Below, in pieces: positions 1-9,100 of a stretch of 23,851 bases of DNA. The position numbers and the translations under genes are program-made. The stretch covers positions 1-23,851 of the forward strand of contig MU119724.1 in assembly GCA_014904845.1 (NCBI GenBank). The letters run 5' to 3'. This stretch comes from Acephala macrosclerotiorum (taxonomy: Eukaryota; Ascomycota; Leotiomycetes; Helotiales; Mollisiaceae). Position 1 is the first letter of the stretch. Each line of letters begins with the position of its first letter. The notes beneath the pieces are model-generated. The model did not search any database and had not been told where the DNA came from. It saw nothing but the letters and a program-made list of their open reading frames with translations.

Positions 1-1049
1 ATTATTTTTTTTTTTGATATTTTTTTCTTTTTTTAATATCGTATTTAATCGATACTTTTTCGTCGTTAGTACTTTGTATCGATATAATAAAAACTACTAA
101 TATTTCAATCGTATTTTTTATTTTTTTTATCGAACGAAAAAAACAAAAAACTCGAAATTATATTTTTCGTAGTTTTTATTTTTATTATTTTATAATAAAA
201 ATATTGTAATACTAATTATTTATCGAAATAAATAAATATTTTGATTTTGTATATTATTTAATTAATATTTATATTAATTTAAAAATCGTTCTAAAAATCG
301 TTTTAAATACTATTTTTTATATTATTAAAAGTTTTTATTCGAAAATTTATCATTCGAAAATTGATCGAAATAATTATTCGATTATTGGATTGAAAATTGT
401 TAATATTATAATTCGTAAATCAATTTTAATAAAAATAAAATACTCTAATAAAAATTTTGTTTATTAAATTTTTTATTATATTTTTATAAGAAAAATCTAC
501 TTATTTTAATTTGAGTATTTATTTTCTTAATAATTTATTTATAGTACTTTTTATTTTTAATAAATTTTTCGAGTTTTTTAATAATTAATTGTTTTTTTCT
601 TAATATTTATATTTTTCGTTTATATAAAAAAAATTTTAAATTTCGAATAAAATTTTTCTTTGTAAAAAATAGTATTTTTTTAATTTATTCTTCGAAATTT
701 TCTTTAAAAAACTTTTATAATTTGTAGTTCGAATATTCGAAATTTTCGTAATTTATAATATTATATATAATAAATTTATTAATAGTTTTTTTATTCAAAT
801 TTATTTTAAAATCAATTATATTATTTTATTTATTAAAATCGTATTCGTATTTGTATATAGATATTTTAATAAAAATAAATTAATAATATGAAAATAAATA
901 TTAAAACAAATAAAAAAATAAATAAAAAAATAAATAATAAAATAAATAAATAATTTGAAAATAAATAAACGATTTGAATATTCGATAAAATTTTACAAAT
1001 AATTTCGAGCAAATAAAAACATTTACAAATTACTTTAATAATCGATTAA

Positions 1050-1290
1050 AATAATCGTAAAATAATATTATTATACTATTGATCGATTGATTCGAAATTA
1101 TAAAAAGTAAATAAATTCGATTGAAATAAAAATATAAAAATAAATATTGTAATTTGTAAAATTTTTTAATTAATCGTAAAATAATACAATTAATATATTG
1201 AAATCGATTAAATTCGAAATTGTAAAAAGTAAATAAATATAATCGAAAAAAAAATAAAAATAAATATCGATTCAATATAATACTTAAAAT
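1050..1290. repeat. degenerate ~119-bp tandem duplication
   Basis: Two adjacent similar units can be seen: the string aatcgtaaaataata recurs at about 1053 and 1172, and each is followed by a matching attcgaaatt..taaaaagtaaataaat segment. The spacing is about 119 bp. This is probably an AT-converted internal repeat of a transposable element. Confidence 0.45.
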
Positions 1291-1633
1291 CAAATAATAA
1301 ATATAATAATTCAATTAATTATTTAATCGAGTTTTTCGTAAAATAATATTATTTTACGTAATAAATACAAATTTAAATTGATTATTTAAAAATACGAATT
1401 TTTTTATAATTAATTTTTTCGAGTTTTTAAAAATCGAAAAAATATTAAAATCTCGTTTTTACGAAAAAAATAATAAAATTCTTTTGTAGTTCGATAATAT
1501 TTAAAAGCGTTTTCTCGAAATCTTTTAATATTTTTTACAATCGATTTATTAATATTTTTAATTTATTATATTTAATTTCTTTTAATAATATTTAATTAAT
1601 TTATATTCAATTGTAAAATTAAATATTAATTAA

Positions 1634-1861
1634 TATCGATATTACAAAAATACTATTATTCGAACTCGATAATAAAACGCACAATAAAATTTTTAGTTCT
1701 CAGTATACGTTATTTATTAATAATTGATTATTTTTAATCTCGAGTAAAAACTCGAAATTAGAAACTATATACTAGAAATAAAAATAAAACAATACTAATT
1801 AAATACGATCTCAAATCGCACGTAAATATCACGTGAATATTTCGTAATATTTGTTTCGACA
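1634..1861 (+). mobile_element. AT-converted LTR, relative of the solo LTR at 7449-7673
   Basis: Read on the + strand this aligns along its whole length with the reverse complement of 7449-7673. Differences are almost all C-to-T or G-to-A in this copy, plus about one single-base indel. Shared landmarks include ttagttctcagtat, ctcgagtaaaa, atcgcacgt..atatcacgtgaatat and the terminal ttcgaca. No matching 5-bp target duplication is visible (attaa before, aatat after), so it may be one LTR of a longer decayed element or a solo LTR whose flanks have mutated. Confidence 0.85.
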
Positions 1862-2384
1862 AATATATATATATATATATATATATTATTAATAATTATT
1901 AATTTTTACGAATATTATAAAATTATAAATTTTATTTTTAATTTATTAATTAAAAATTAATAATTATTAAATTTTAAATTATAAAATTAATAAATTTATT
2001 CAAATTATAAAATATTAATCGATTTTTATTTATAAAATTTATTTTTTTATATATATAAAATTTTAATATTTTATTTTAAATAATTATTTAATATTTAAAT
2101 TTTTATTTAAAAAAATTTAAATAAAAATTAATATATATTACGATTATATTTATGTAATTTTATATTTTTTATATAATATTTTTATAGTCGAGATTTTAAA
2201 GATTAATTTAATTATTATTTCAATTTATTATAATTTATATTATAATATATATAATTATTTTAATATTAAATATTAATAAAAATAAAATATTTTTTGTATT
2301 TTATATTATATTTTATTTTTAATAATTTAAATTTATTATAAAAATTTTAATATATAGATTTTTTATTCGCATCGATTTTATCGG

Positions 2385-3376
2385 CGCGAGTAAAAGCGTT
2401 CTCTCTTTATAACTCTCTCTACGGAGGGCTAGAGCTGCTCTACGGAGAGCGCTAAATACTAAAAGTGACACATCTTGGCGTTTCTTGGCGTAAACACGTG
2501 CCGTAAGTCCTCTACGTGGAGTTTTTTCCCACTAGCAGGAAACCTTTAACTATCGTCAAAGGCATAAGGTCTTGTCTCTCGTAGTTTAGAACGAATCAAC
2601 TCCGTACACACCCTCAGAATCACATCTCGACCCTCTGAGTGAAAAGCAGGGAATCTGGCAGCAACTCGTAGGACTCGTATCTTCCTCTTGGGCTCGATGT
2701 TCATTGCCAACGGTGAACTGAATAATTTGTTTCTTCGCCCCCTATAGCCTATTTTACCCAGGCGGATCATACCTTGAAGACGAGCCTGGACCAGGCTTCC
2801 GGCACCACTACTTGATTTACCGGACTCTACCTCCGTATCGCGATCTCTGGTATAGATATAGGAGATTCTGGGCTTCTACTAGGGGAGTGATTGTCGTGTT
2901 CATGATTTTCAACTCCTCGCTCTTGGAACGGCTTTTCACTACAAGGTTCAGTTAGTATCTGAGCGATATATCCTATGCATTATACATTTTCCATGACTCA
3001 ATACTGTTCTCTTTTGGGTCTTGGTTTATGAATCGATATTGGATACATAATGTTGAGTGTAGTAATGCAGGGGCTTTTGCTCTCGCGGCGGTCATAAATA
3101 TGGTGCAGTGTATTTGGATAGCAGATGTGTTTTGGAGGTTTGTAGATGCTAAGGGTGCAGGATTTTCAAAGTGGTTTGCGGAGAGGTGTTAGGTGAGAGA
3201 GTGAAGGAAAGGCTGTTTGTAGCATTGGCATCCGTCGCCCGCTCCTTCTCATTTGCTCAGTTCGTTCCTGACTCTCTAATCCCTATCATACTTCTCCCGC
3301 GGGCATCATCTATACTTTCTACCCTTCATAACTCTCCTCTGCTACTCTCCTTGGCGGCCTATAGCTTGGCTACGAC
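2385..3376. other. gene-poor interval, no supported gene
   Basis: Base composition returns to normal here but I find no convincing gene. There is an open minus frame at 2546-2770 with 74 codons and a plus frame open from about 2727 to 2960 with no ATG; neither matches a family I know. A short ATG frame at 3029-3189 (+, about 53 codons) has a hydrophobic middle but no other support. The last 150 bases are pyrimidine-rich, as in many fungal promoters or 5' leaders, just before the ATG at 3377. Confidence 0.4.
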
Positions 3377-3809
3377 ATGATGAAGAATTCGTCGCCTACG
3401 AATAATGAGACTGACGGCACGAACGATGCTGATACGGGCGACCTGTTACGAAAGTGGCGATAACACTGACGGCAAGGCGTGGCTCTTAGAAAATGAACGA
3501 CACCCTCCAGGAAACTATATTTCCGAAGCAGAAAAGTTAAATGTAGAATGGCTGGCTGCGACAGCGACGATATACACAGACATCGAGAGCTTAGACAGCT
3601 CGTCATACACCCTAGACTGTACCAAACTAGCGATTGCGACAGCACAGCTAGTAAGCAACTCGATGGATCGGACAATGTCAAGACACCTACGTTGGCTAGA
3701 AATGGAGTTAGGGAAGGTAGGGATGAAGTTTGACAGGAGATTGGGAGGGGCGCACAAGCATATCAATTTAAAGAATTACTACGTATATATATATTCAGTC
3801 TCTGAATAG
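3377..3809 (+). pseudogene. frameshifted N-terminal remnant, possible FluG-domain/recombinase-like family
   Basis: An ATG at 3377 after a pyrimidine-rich leader opens a polar N terminus (MMKNSSPTNNETDG...) that stops at 3461-3463. The coding signal moves one frame over, giving ENERHPPGNYISEAEKLNV at about 3490-3550, and then moves again to WLRQRRYTQTSRA at about 3549-3590. From memory, the order PPxxYxxEAxxLdV then RLRQxRYSPKTQ is the start of large, repetitive fungal proteins often annotated as FluG-domain or tyrosine-recombinase-like. The frame changes are not explained by good splice sites, so a decayed 5' fragment is the simplest reading. It could instead be an unrecognised gene. The family assignment is uncertain. 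Confidence 0.35.
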
Positions 3810-4113
3810 AAAATCAGCAGAAATTAGAATTTTCTTGCGCATCTTTCATCAGCTGGTTCTTTATGATTTTCCTTCTTGAACATCTGACGACTACAGGAAA
3901 CATAAAAAGTAGTCACTGGAAGGCCGACCGTAAAGAACCCATAGACTCACAATTCCGTTTATGTAGTAATTCCATTTTTTTGAAAATGGACATAGCATTG
4001 ATCGATTGCGTGCCGTGACGGTGAGAAGAGAATACTACTGGGAGAGCCCAAGAGCCATAATGTCTGAATATCGGTCACACGCTAGAGGCTCTGCTAACCT
4101 TGTGTTGATATCA
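3810..4113. other. intergenic, 3' side of the C2H2 gene
   Basis: No gene is seen. A short perfect hairpin (ccattttt/aaaatgg) lies at about 3972-3990 and could be part of 3'-end sequence, but fungal genes do not use such terminators in a way I can support. Confidence 0.4.
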
Positions 4114-5218
4114 TTATCGCCAGTAGGCATGAATGGGAGAGCTAAAATGCTGATCGAGAGCATGCTGACTTCCAAAGCACCGATCGCAATCGTCGCACTC
4201 GAATATGTGTGCAGGAGAATCGAGATGCTGGTTAAGAGCATGCTGGCTTCCGAAGGACCGATCGCAGTCGTTGCACTCGAACTTGTGGGCGGGAGAATTA
4301 AGGTGCTGATTAAGAGCGTGTTGACTTCCGAAAGATCGATCGCAATCGTCGCACTCGAACCTGTGGGCAGGAGAATTAAGGTGCTGGTTGAGTGCACTTT
4401 GACTTAGGAAGCATCGATCGCAATCATCACACTCGAAGACATTGGTGGTAGTGTCGAATTGCTGTGCGAGAGCGCGAATTTCTGTGTAACGTTGCCCCGC
4501 TTCGATCTTGTGAAATCTTTCCTCTAGAATCCGCTTGTGAGCTTGTGTACCACGGAGAGACGGAAGGTAATATACGGGATTGGTGAGACTTTAACAAGTC
4601 TTGACTTTGTTTTGTCCTATATTCGTTGTATGCATCCCTAATCAGGTTCCAGGTTATCGAATGGGCAAGTTTTTCGGCGGGAGATAGTCCTATAGTTATC
4701 AGAACTTATATTGTCTTGAGAGAGCAACGATCCATACCTTGAGAGATGTAGACTGTGCAGAGCCTTGTGATCTGTTCGCTGATGAGGCATACGCAGCCCC
4801 AAAGCTGTCTCGAAATTTGCATCTGGCCCTGTCCCATGACAACCGATCGAAGATACCACCCAGTCTGATCTAGGAGCTCAACAATTCTCAACATATCCTT
4901 GTGTGTATTGTGTCCAACAAAAAGGGCACACTGCAGACACCCGTATAATTGCTGTGCAGTAGCCTCTTCAAAGCCGTACGTCTCGCACGCAGCCTTGTAT
5001 GTCAAATCAAGAACCGTCTTGATAGGGGATAGTTTGGCAGTCAGGTTGAGGGACGGGTTTGCGGTGTCGTCCCGGTGTCGGAAAAAGGTGTCAAGATCTG
5101 AGGAAGTTGTCGATTCGGCATAAGGCCGTAGAGCCGCAAGCTCCGGGTCGTCCAGCGCATTCTTGAAGGCATCCAGGGCCAACTTGAGTCCCTCGATGAC
5201 GTGTTGGTCTTGCGACAT
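4114..5218 (-). CDS. helical-domain protein with four tandem C2H2 zinc fingers (3 exons)
   Basis: Predicted model complement(4114..4523, 4576..4689, 4738..5218), 334 residues. Intron 1 (4690-4737, 48 nt) runs GTATGG..CTATAG with branch CTGAT. Intron 2 (4524-4575, 52 nt) runs GTATAT..TTCTAG with branch CTCAC. Both are needed to join the frames. The start is the ATG at 5218, with A at -3; the in-frame codons upstream are not ATG. Residues 1-160 are helical and resemble, from memory, the DUF7708/NACHT-associated N-terminal region of fungal NLR-like proteins (LYGCLQCALFVG, then an LLDQTG segment). A polar helical linker covers about 161-225. Four fingers start at Cys 230, 256, 282 and 308, each CX2CX12HX5H with a FECDDCDR start, in a 26-residue period. 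Fingers 2-4 share GSQHAL, so they are near copies rather than a varied DNA-reading array. No NTPase domain is present. It is divergently paired with the gene at 5526. A role in nucleic-acid or protein binding is inferred. Confidence 0.82.
4117..4437 (-). repeat. 78-bp x4 tandem repeat encoding the C2H2 fingers
   Basis: Four consecutive 78-bp units lie on the minus strand inside exon 3. They are visible on the plus strand as repeating blocks such as cgatcgcaatcgtcgcactcga. High nucleotide identity between units, especially 2-4, suggests recent duplication or gene conversion. Open frames on the other strand here are shadows of this repeat. Confidence 0.9.
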
Positions 5219-5525
5219 ACTGACTGCCAATTTCGTCCTTGTCCTTTAGCAGGCCCGATTGCGGATGATGGATATGTCGATCGAGAGTCTTTCGGCCTCG
5301 ATTGTTGTTATGGCGCCGGGTCTGCGCGGGTAGGCTATGTCGGAGAAGGGGGGGCCAAGACGAGGCTGCAGACAGGCTTCCATGATCGTAGAAGCATCGC
5401 GTCGATGGACGACCACGCAAACTCATATGATATTCTGCGGTCTCAACAGTCGCAGCCGTTCGAGTCTGCGTTTGTTGCCGCGGTCGACTCTTGCTCGAAC
5501 TCGCTTGCGCGGCAAGGTTATTGCG
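5219..5525. promoter_or_regulatory. shared divergent promoter region
   Basis: A 307-bp interval separates the start codons of the C2H2 gene (-) and the membrane-protein gene (+). It must hold both 5' leaders and core promoters. No clear TATA box or known factor site was recognised. The short distance makes shared regulation possible, but this is inference. Confidence 0.5.
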
Positions 5526-6947
5526 ATGTCTTGTCAGCAAGGGACTTCGGCCACGGATGCCGTAAGTCTGCCACATCCTCAGACTGTAGAAAAGTGACAT
5601 TGATTAATATAGATCACTTACATCGGCGTGCCTCTTGCGGTTCTTGGAGTGCTTCCAATACTATGGAATGTCGTCAGGAGCTTTTGGATACGACGCTATC
5701 TCGCGTCCCAGATCCCGGCCAAAGCCCGGAAGAACGTATCATTGACCATCGACCCTGCATCTGGTGTTGTCATTGTTATTCTTGACAAGCTTGAATTAAC
5801 AAGGCAAGGCGTTCTTTCCTGTGGACGTCGACCGAAATCTCTGGCTGCGCGGAAGATTCAGCAGATCAATCCGGGCCTGGTTGGATGTTCTTGGATGGGG
5901 CTTTACGCGGCAGATATTCCTACGTCTAAGATGGGGGGTAGCACTCAAAGGGTCGTTGTGGATGCATCGTTGAGGTTTGAGTCTCTCGGCATCCATTGCG
6001 ACAGGCAGACTTTGCTATTTCTGGCACTGGGGCTTGGTGTTGATCCCTTTCGCAAACAGCTACGTGGAGTTCCTGAAGGCACGTTGATCGACACTGACGG
6101 GAAGCCAGTCATCACCATTAGAACTGCAATAGGCTATTCAATTGTGCAACTACTCCCTGGCCTCTCATTCTCTGAGCGGCGAGCATTAGCTTGGTTCTAC
6201 ATAATGGTAGTGCAAGACAGCAGCGGCCTCTCATATATTCCACTCGCCCTCAGTAAGAATCCTAGGAATGTTGACACTGCAATGCAGCCAGGGATCATCA
6301 GCATAAAAAGATACTCGGAACAACTAGAAAAGGGCGGGGTCAGCCTCGAGTTAGCATTGCGCTGGACGTGTTACGTTGAATCGGTATTCTACGACGAAGG
6401 AAATTATGAGCTCCTCCCAGTGCCTCAAACACTGTTGAAAGCCCGTGAGGATGCTCTCGCCAATCTCGAGAGTCTTGGAATTGATGGTTTAGAAGCCCAT
6501 CTGCAAGTGATCTTTGACACGGATAGTAACATGGCAACCAAGGTTTTAGCGACTTTGAAGAAGGCATGGCTCGACATGGTCCCTCAAATCAAGAATAACA
6601 GACGACAAGGACAAAGGCAGCGGAGTCTTAAGGACTGCCAGACATGCCTCGACCCCACTACACTACGTCGAACGAGCCGCATCATTCGAGATCTTTACAA
6701 TGCGGTCAAAATCGGGGCAGCCCAGCCACAAGGCCAGGGTCTGATGTTTGATGATCCTGCTAGTCCAATCGTGACTGCGGCCCGAATTTGGTTGGGCCTC
6801 TCTCTTATACAGCTTTGGAGGAGGGAAGAATGGGAGACCGAGTTACAGCTGCATGGGAGGGAGGTAGCTAAACCAAGATTTGAAGGGCTTCATAGCATTC
6901 TGCACGAAGATGAAGACAGACCTCGACACGAAATTTATATCGGCTAG
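5526..6947 (+). CDS. fungal one-pass membrane protein of unknown function (2 exons)
   Basis: Predicted model join(5526..5561, 5613..6947), 456 residues. The 51-nt intron (5562-5612) starts GTAAGT and ends AATATAG, and it joins MSCQQGTSATDA in frame to ITYIGVPLAVLGVLPILWN. Without this small first exon the long frame has no ATG near its start. Residues 13-38 form a strongly hydrophobic membrane segment followed by basic residues (IRRYL). From memory, the YIGVPLAVLGVLPI signature opens a widespread, uncharacterised ascomycete family. The remaining ~415 residues look soluble, with helical stretches and no catalytic motif I recognise. The C terminus is acidic and then basic (HEDEDRPRHEIYIG). The frame is uninterrupted, so the gene looks intact. 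It is divergent from the C2H2 gene. Its membrane location is inferred; its function is unknown. Confidence 0.85.
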
Positions 6948-7448
6948 GGTATCGACCAAAGATAAGGATTTCAATTCTATATAGTTGCAAACTAGCATCC
7001 CGAACAAATCGCCAGTAATACTTGATTCTAGCAGCGTTAAATACAAGAAGTCAGGTGACTGTAATTTCAACGCTTCCATGTGTCGAAAGTGACGATCTCT
7101 GTCAAGGAAAAACAGTCGGGCCGACTGCGGCTAAACTCACGTTCAGTAGCTCGCTGTAGAAATTGTGTAATTCATCAACAACAAGAGATCCCGTCGCCAC
7201 TTGCTTTCATGCAAACTCTAGACTTTGAAAGTATAATGACTTTAGGCCTATAAATTTGGCCTTGTTGATGCTAGTTGCGATCGAAAAGTCATCAGGCAGT
7301 TCTTGAGAAGGCACTGTTCGAGGGAATCTCCCTATTGCAGCCTCCTCCTACCTTCTATCGACCTTGGATGCATACTTTCAAAATCGATAACTACTTCCAA
7401 CGAATGTCCAAGGAGGATATTCCATCAGACACTCCCAGCAATCCTTTC
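6948..7448. other. intergenic, 3' side of the membrane-protein gene
   Basis: No supported gene. The open frames near 7275-7445 continue straight into the solo LTR at 7449, so their apparent C termini are artefacts of that insertion. The 7300-7448 segment may belong to the same decayed coding sequence that resumes after the LTR. Confidence 0.4.
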
Positions 7449-7673
7449 TGTCGGAACAAATATCATAGGATATTCACGTGATATTCACGTGCGATCCGAG
7501 ACCGCATTTAGCTAGTATTGTCTTACTCTCATTTCCAGTATATAGCCCCTAATCTCGAGCTTTTACTCGAGACTGAATCAATCAATGAATAACAACGCAT
7601 ACTGAGAACTAAATGGTCTTATCGTGCGTCATCATTATCGAGCTCGAATAATGATATCCTTGTGATATCAACA
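7449..7673 (-). mobile_element. solo LTR with 5-bp target duplication
   Basis: A 225-bp unit. Read on the minus strand it starts TGTTGATATC and ends TTCCGACA, the usual TG..CA LTR ends with short imperfect terminal inverted repeats. It is flanked by the perfect direct repeat CTTTC (7444-7448 and 7674-7678). Inside are a TCTCGAG/CTCGAGA inverted repeat around a 6-base loop, a nearby TATATA, and a doubled ACGTGAATATC motif. No internal region or coding sequence adjoins it, so it is a solo LTR left by recombination. It is the lightly mutated relative of the LTR at 1634-1861. TGTTG ends are frequent in Copia-type elements, but the superfamily cannot be settled from an LTR alone. Confidence 0.92.
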
Positions 7674-7678
7674 CTTTC

Positions 7679-7979
7679 TGAGGCATACGATCGACAATTC
7701 AGGAATCCATACAGTTTACGGTCTTCCCTCCAGATATGAACTTGACAGCTCGTTACGATCCAGCTTCAGTGATGATGATAACCCCCAAGGCATGCTGGTT
7801 AACAAGGAGACTGAACGGAGCCTGGGCGTACAACTTGATGGGAAACAGTAACCGGATCACAAGGGGCCCAAAACAAGATCCCCACTATAATGCGCAGGCT
7901 AACCCAGGGTGTGCTCAGGATGACCAGCCTTTACTCAGGAATGCTCACTACTGGCTCAGGTTAAAGCGGCAGCTGCATG
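7679..7979 (+). pseudogene. unrecognised coding remnant between two insertions
   Basis: Between the solo LTR and the TIR element a plus-strand frame gives a protein-like stretch (DNSGIHTVYGLPSRYELD, then DDDNPQGMLVNKETERS) that ends at a stop near 7849. It appears to start before the LTR and to be cut by it. No family is recognised. It may be the tail of a gene broken by the LTR, or only a chance open frame. Confidence 0.25.
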
Positions 7980-8625
7980 CCCTGAGAAAGCAGCTCCAAA
8001 CTTTTATGCAAAAAAAAAAAAAAAACAGGTGAGAGCACAGACAACTGAGGAGGGCCTTTGATTGGGTGCTCTCATTTGCGACTGGGTTTGCTAAGAATGA
8101 GAGCAGGGGGGGGGGGGGGGGTTTTGAGGCTCGGCGCAGCACGGCAAGCTAAAAACCTACTCTTCGTTTCCCAAAGAGCTTTTAATTTTTTAAAGGTTAG
8201 TTCTCTGCCTCTCTCCTCTTTTCTTGCCTATGCTTGCACACCCGCCCACGCTTATTATGCCTACGCACGAGGACCTACTTAAACCGAACTTTTGATTTTA
8301 AAATGATTCCCTTTATCCTCGTTTTTTTTTAATGTTAATATTTAAAACTTGAAAGCACGTCTAAAGCGCGTCTAGCGACTTTTTTTTTAATCGGCCCAAA
8401 GTATCCCGACAACATTCCGAAGGACAACGGCTCTTACAAGTGCTCGGAATCTCCTCGGATAGTATTATTCTTATTTTCAACTTTTACAAAAGCATACGGA
8501 GGCTTATTTACCATTTACGCAGTCTCAGAATCCTTGCGATGTGCTATAAGGCTCAAAGTGGATATTTTCTGTCGTTGATTCTCCAAAAATTTGTATAAAA
8601 AGTCTGGAGCGTTGCTTTCGTAGGG
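7980..8625 (+). mobile_element. ~650-bp non-coding TIR element, copy 1 (less mutated)
   Basis: The terminal inverted repeats are about 36 bp. The left end reads CCCTGAGAAAGCAGCTCCAA and continues actttTATGCAAA; the right end, reversed, reads CCCTACGAAAGCAACGCTCC and continues agactttttatacaaa. The element is flanked by ATG on both sides (7977-7979, 8626-8628), a possible 3-bp target duplication. The whole unit aligns in the same orientation with 18297-18975. It carries a run of 16 A (8010-8025) and a run of 16 G (8106-8121) where copy 2 has 7 A and only short G tracts. It has no coding capacity. It behaves like a MITE or other non-autonomous DNA element. I do not recognise the family. Confidence 0.88.
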
Positions 8626-9100
8626 ATGACTAATTTTACAGGTGGTTGCATGCCTTTCACCGGCTATGCAAAACCTTGATTTGCACCACAATGCAGAAAA
8701 GACCTCGAATATTGCTAACATAACCCGAAAAGATGAGGCTCTAGCAAGTCTTCGCCAAATATTGGCTCATTGTGGGCTCTCGTTCACAACTTGTGTATTT
8801 TCAATCCGTGCCAATTTGCGCCACCAGCGTGATGCGCCGCACGCCAAGGTTCAATCCAGGAGAGACAGCCCCTAAAGACCTTGCAGCTATCATAATAATG
8901 TTACTACTATCAGGGCTATGTTGAGCACCCGAGACTGACAGCATTGTCCTTTCTATTCTGGGAGGCCAAGGAGCAGCTGTGGAGAGAACTAGAAAATCTG
9001 ATAAGTATGGATGTAGTCCTACCAGTCTTTGCACGGTGCAAGCATCTACTCAATACGTGCTAACCCTCTACATTGAATCTAGCTGTTCAGTCTCTCTTCC
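8626..9100 (+). pseudogene. unrecognised coding remnant
   Basis: A plus frame beginning after a possible acceptor (ACTATCAG, about 8906-8913) reads EHPRLTALSFLFWEAKEQLW and a further ~25 residues to a stop at 9061-9063. Amino-acid composition looks protein-like, but no start codon, upstream exon or family is recognised. It lies just upstream of the broken membrane-protein gene and may be part of it or of an older neighbour. Confidence 0.25.

Larger units (their letters stand above)
1..2350. repeat. AT-converted (RIP-like) repeat block
   Basis: This is almost pure A/T sequence with no credible gene; a 94-codon open frame at 1030-1314 (-) is low-complexity I/L/Y/F and is not coding. Many of the remaining C residues in 1-1850 sit in CpG (tcg, acg), while other C contexts are depleted. 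A recognisable degraded LTR lies at 1634-1861, directly followed by a (TA)n run at about 1863-1887. The right edge is sharp, around 2350-2385, where GC content jumps. Inference: nested transposable-element relics mutated by repeat-induced C-to-T change. The element identities inside it, other than the LTR, cannot be read by eye. Confidence 0.85.

Noticed and set aside
1030..1314. 94-codon minus frame in the AT block
   Set aside because: Low-complexity I/L/Y/F translation of AT-converted DNA; it is not coding.
1861..2350. Internal region of an LTR element downstream of the LTR at 1634
   Set aside because: No primer-binding site, second LTR or decayed coding pattern could be recognised, so a full element is not claimed.
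4006..4407. 133-codon plus-strand open frame
   Set aside because: It lies opposite the zinc-finger repeat; its repeated peptide is the antisense of the 78-bp finger units, and the minus strand gives clean C2H2 motifs. The 120-codon minus frame at 4035-4397 is likewise an out-of-frame shadow.
5201..5785. 194-codon plus and 169-codon minus open frames (5091-5600)
   Set aside because: Both overlap the start of the spliced membrane-protein gene and the divergent promoter in wrong frames, and have no family features.
7736..8032. 98-codon plus open frame
   Set aside because: It crosses the left end of the TIR element and ends in its poly-A run, so it is not a single gene.
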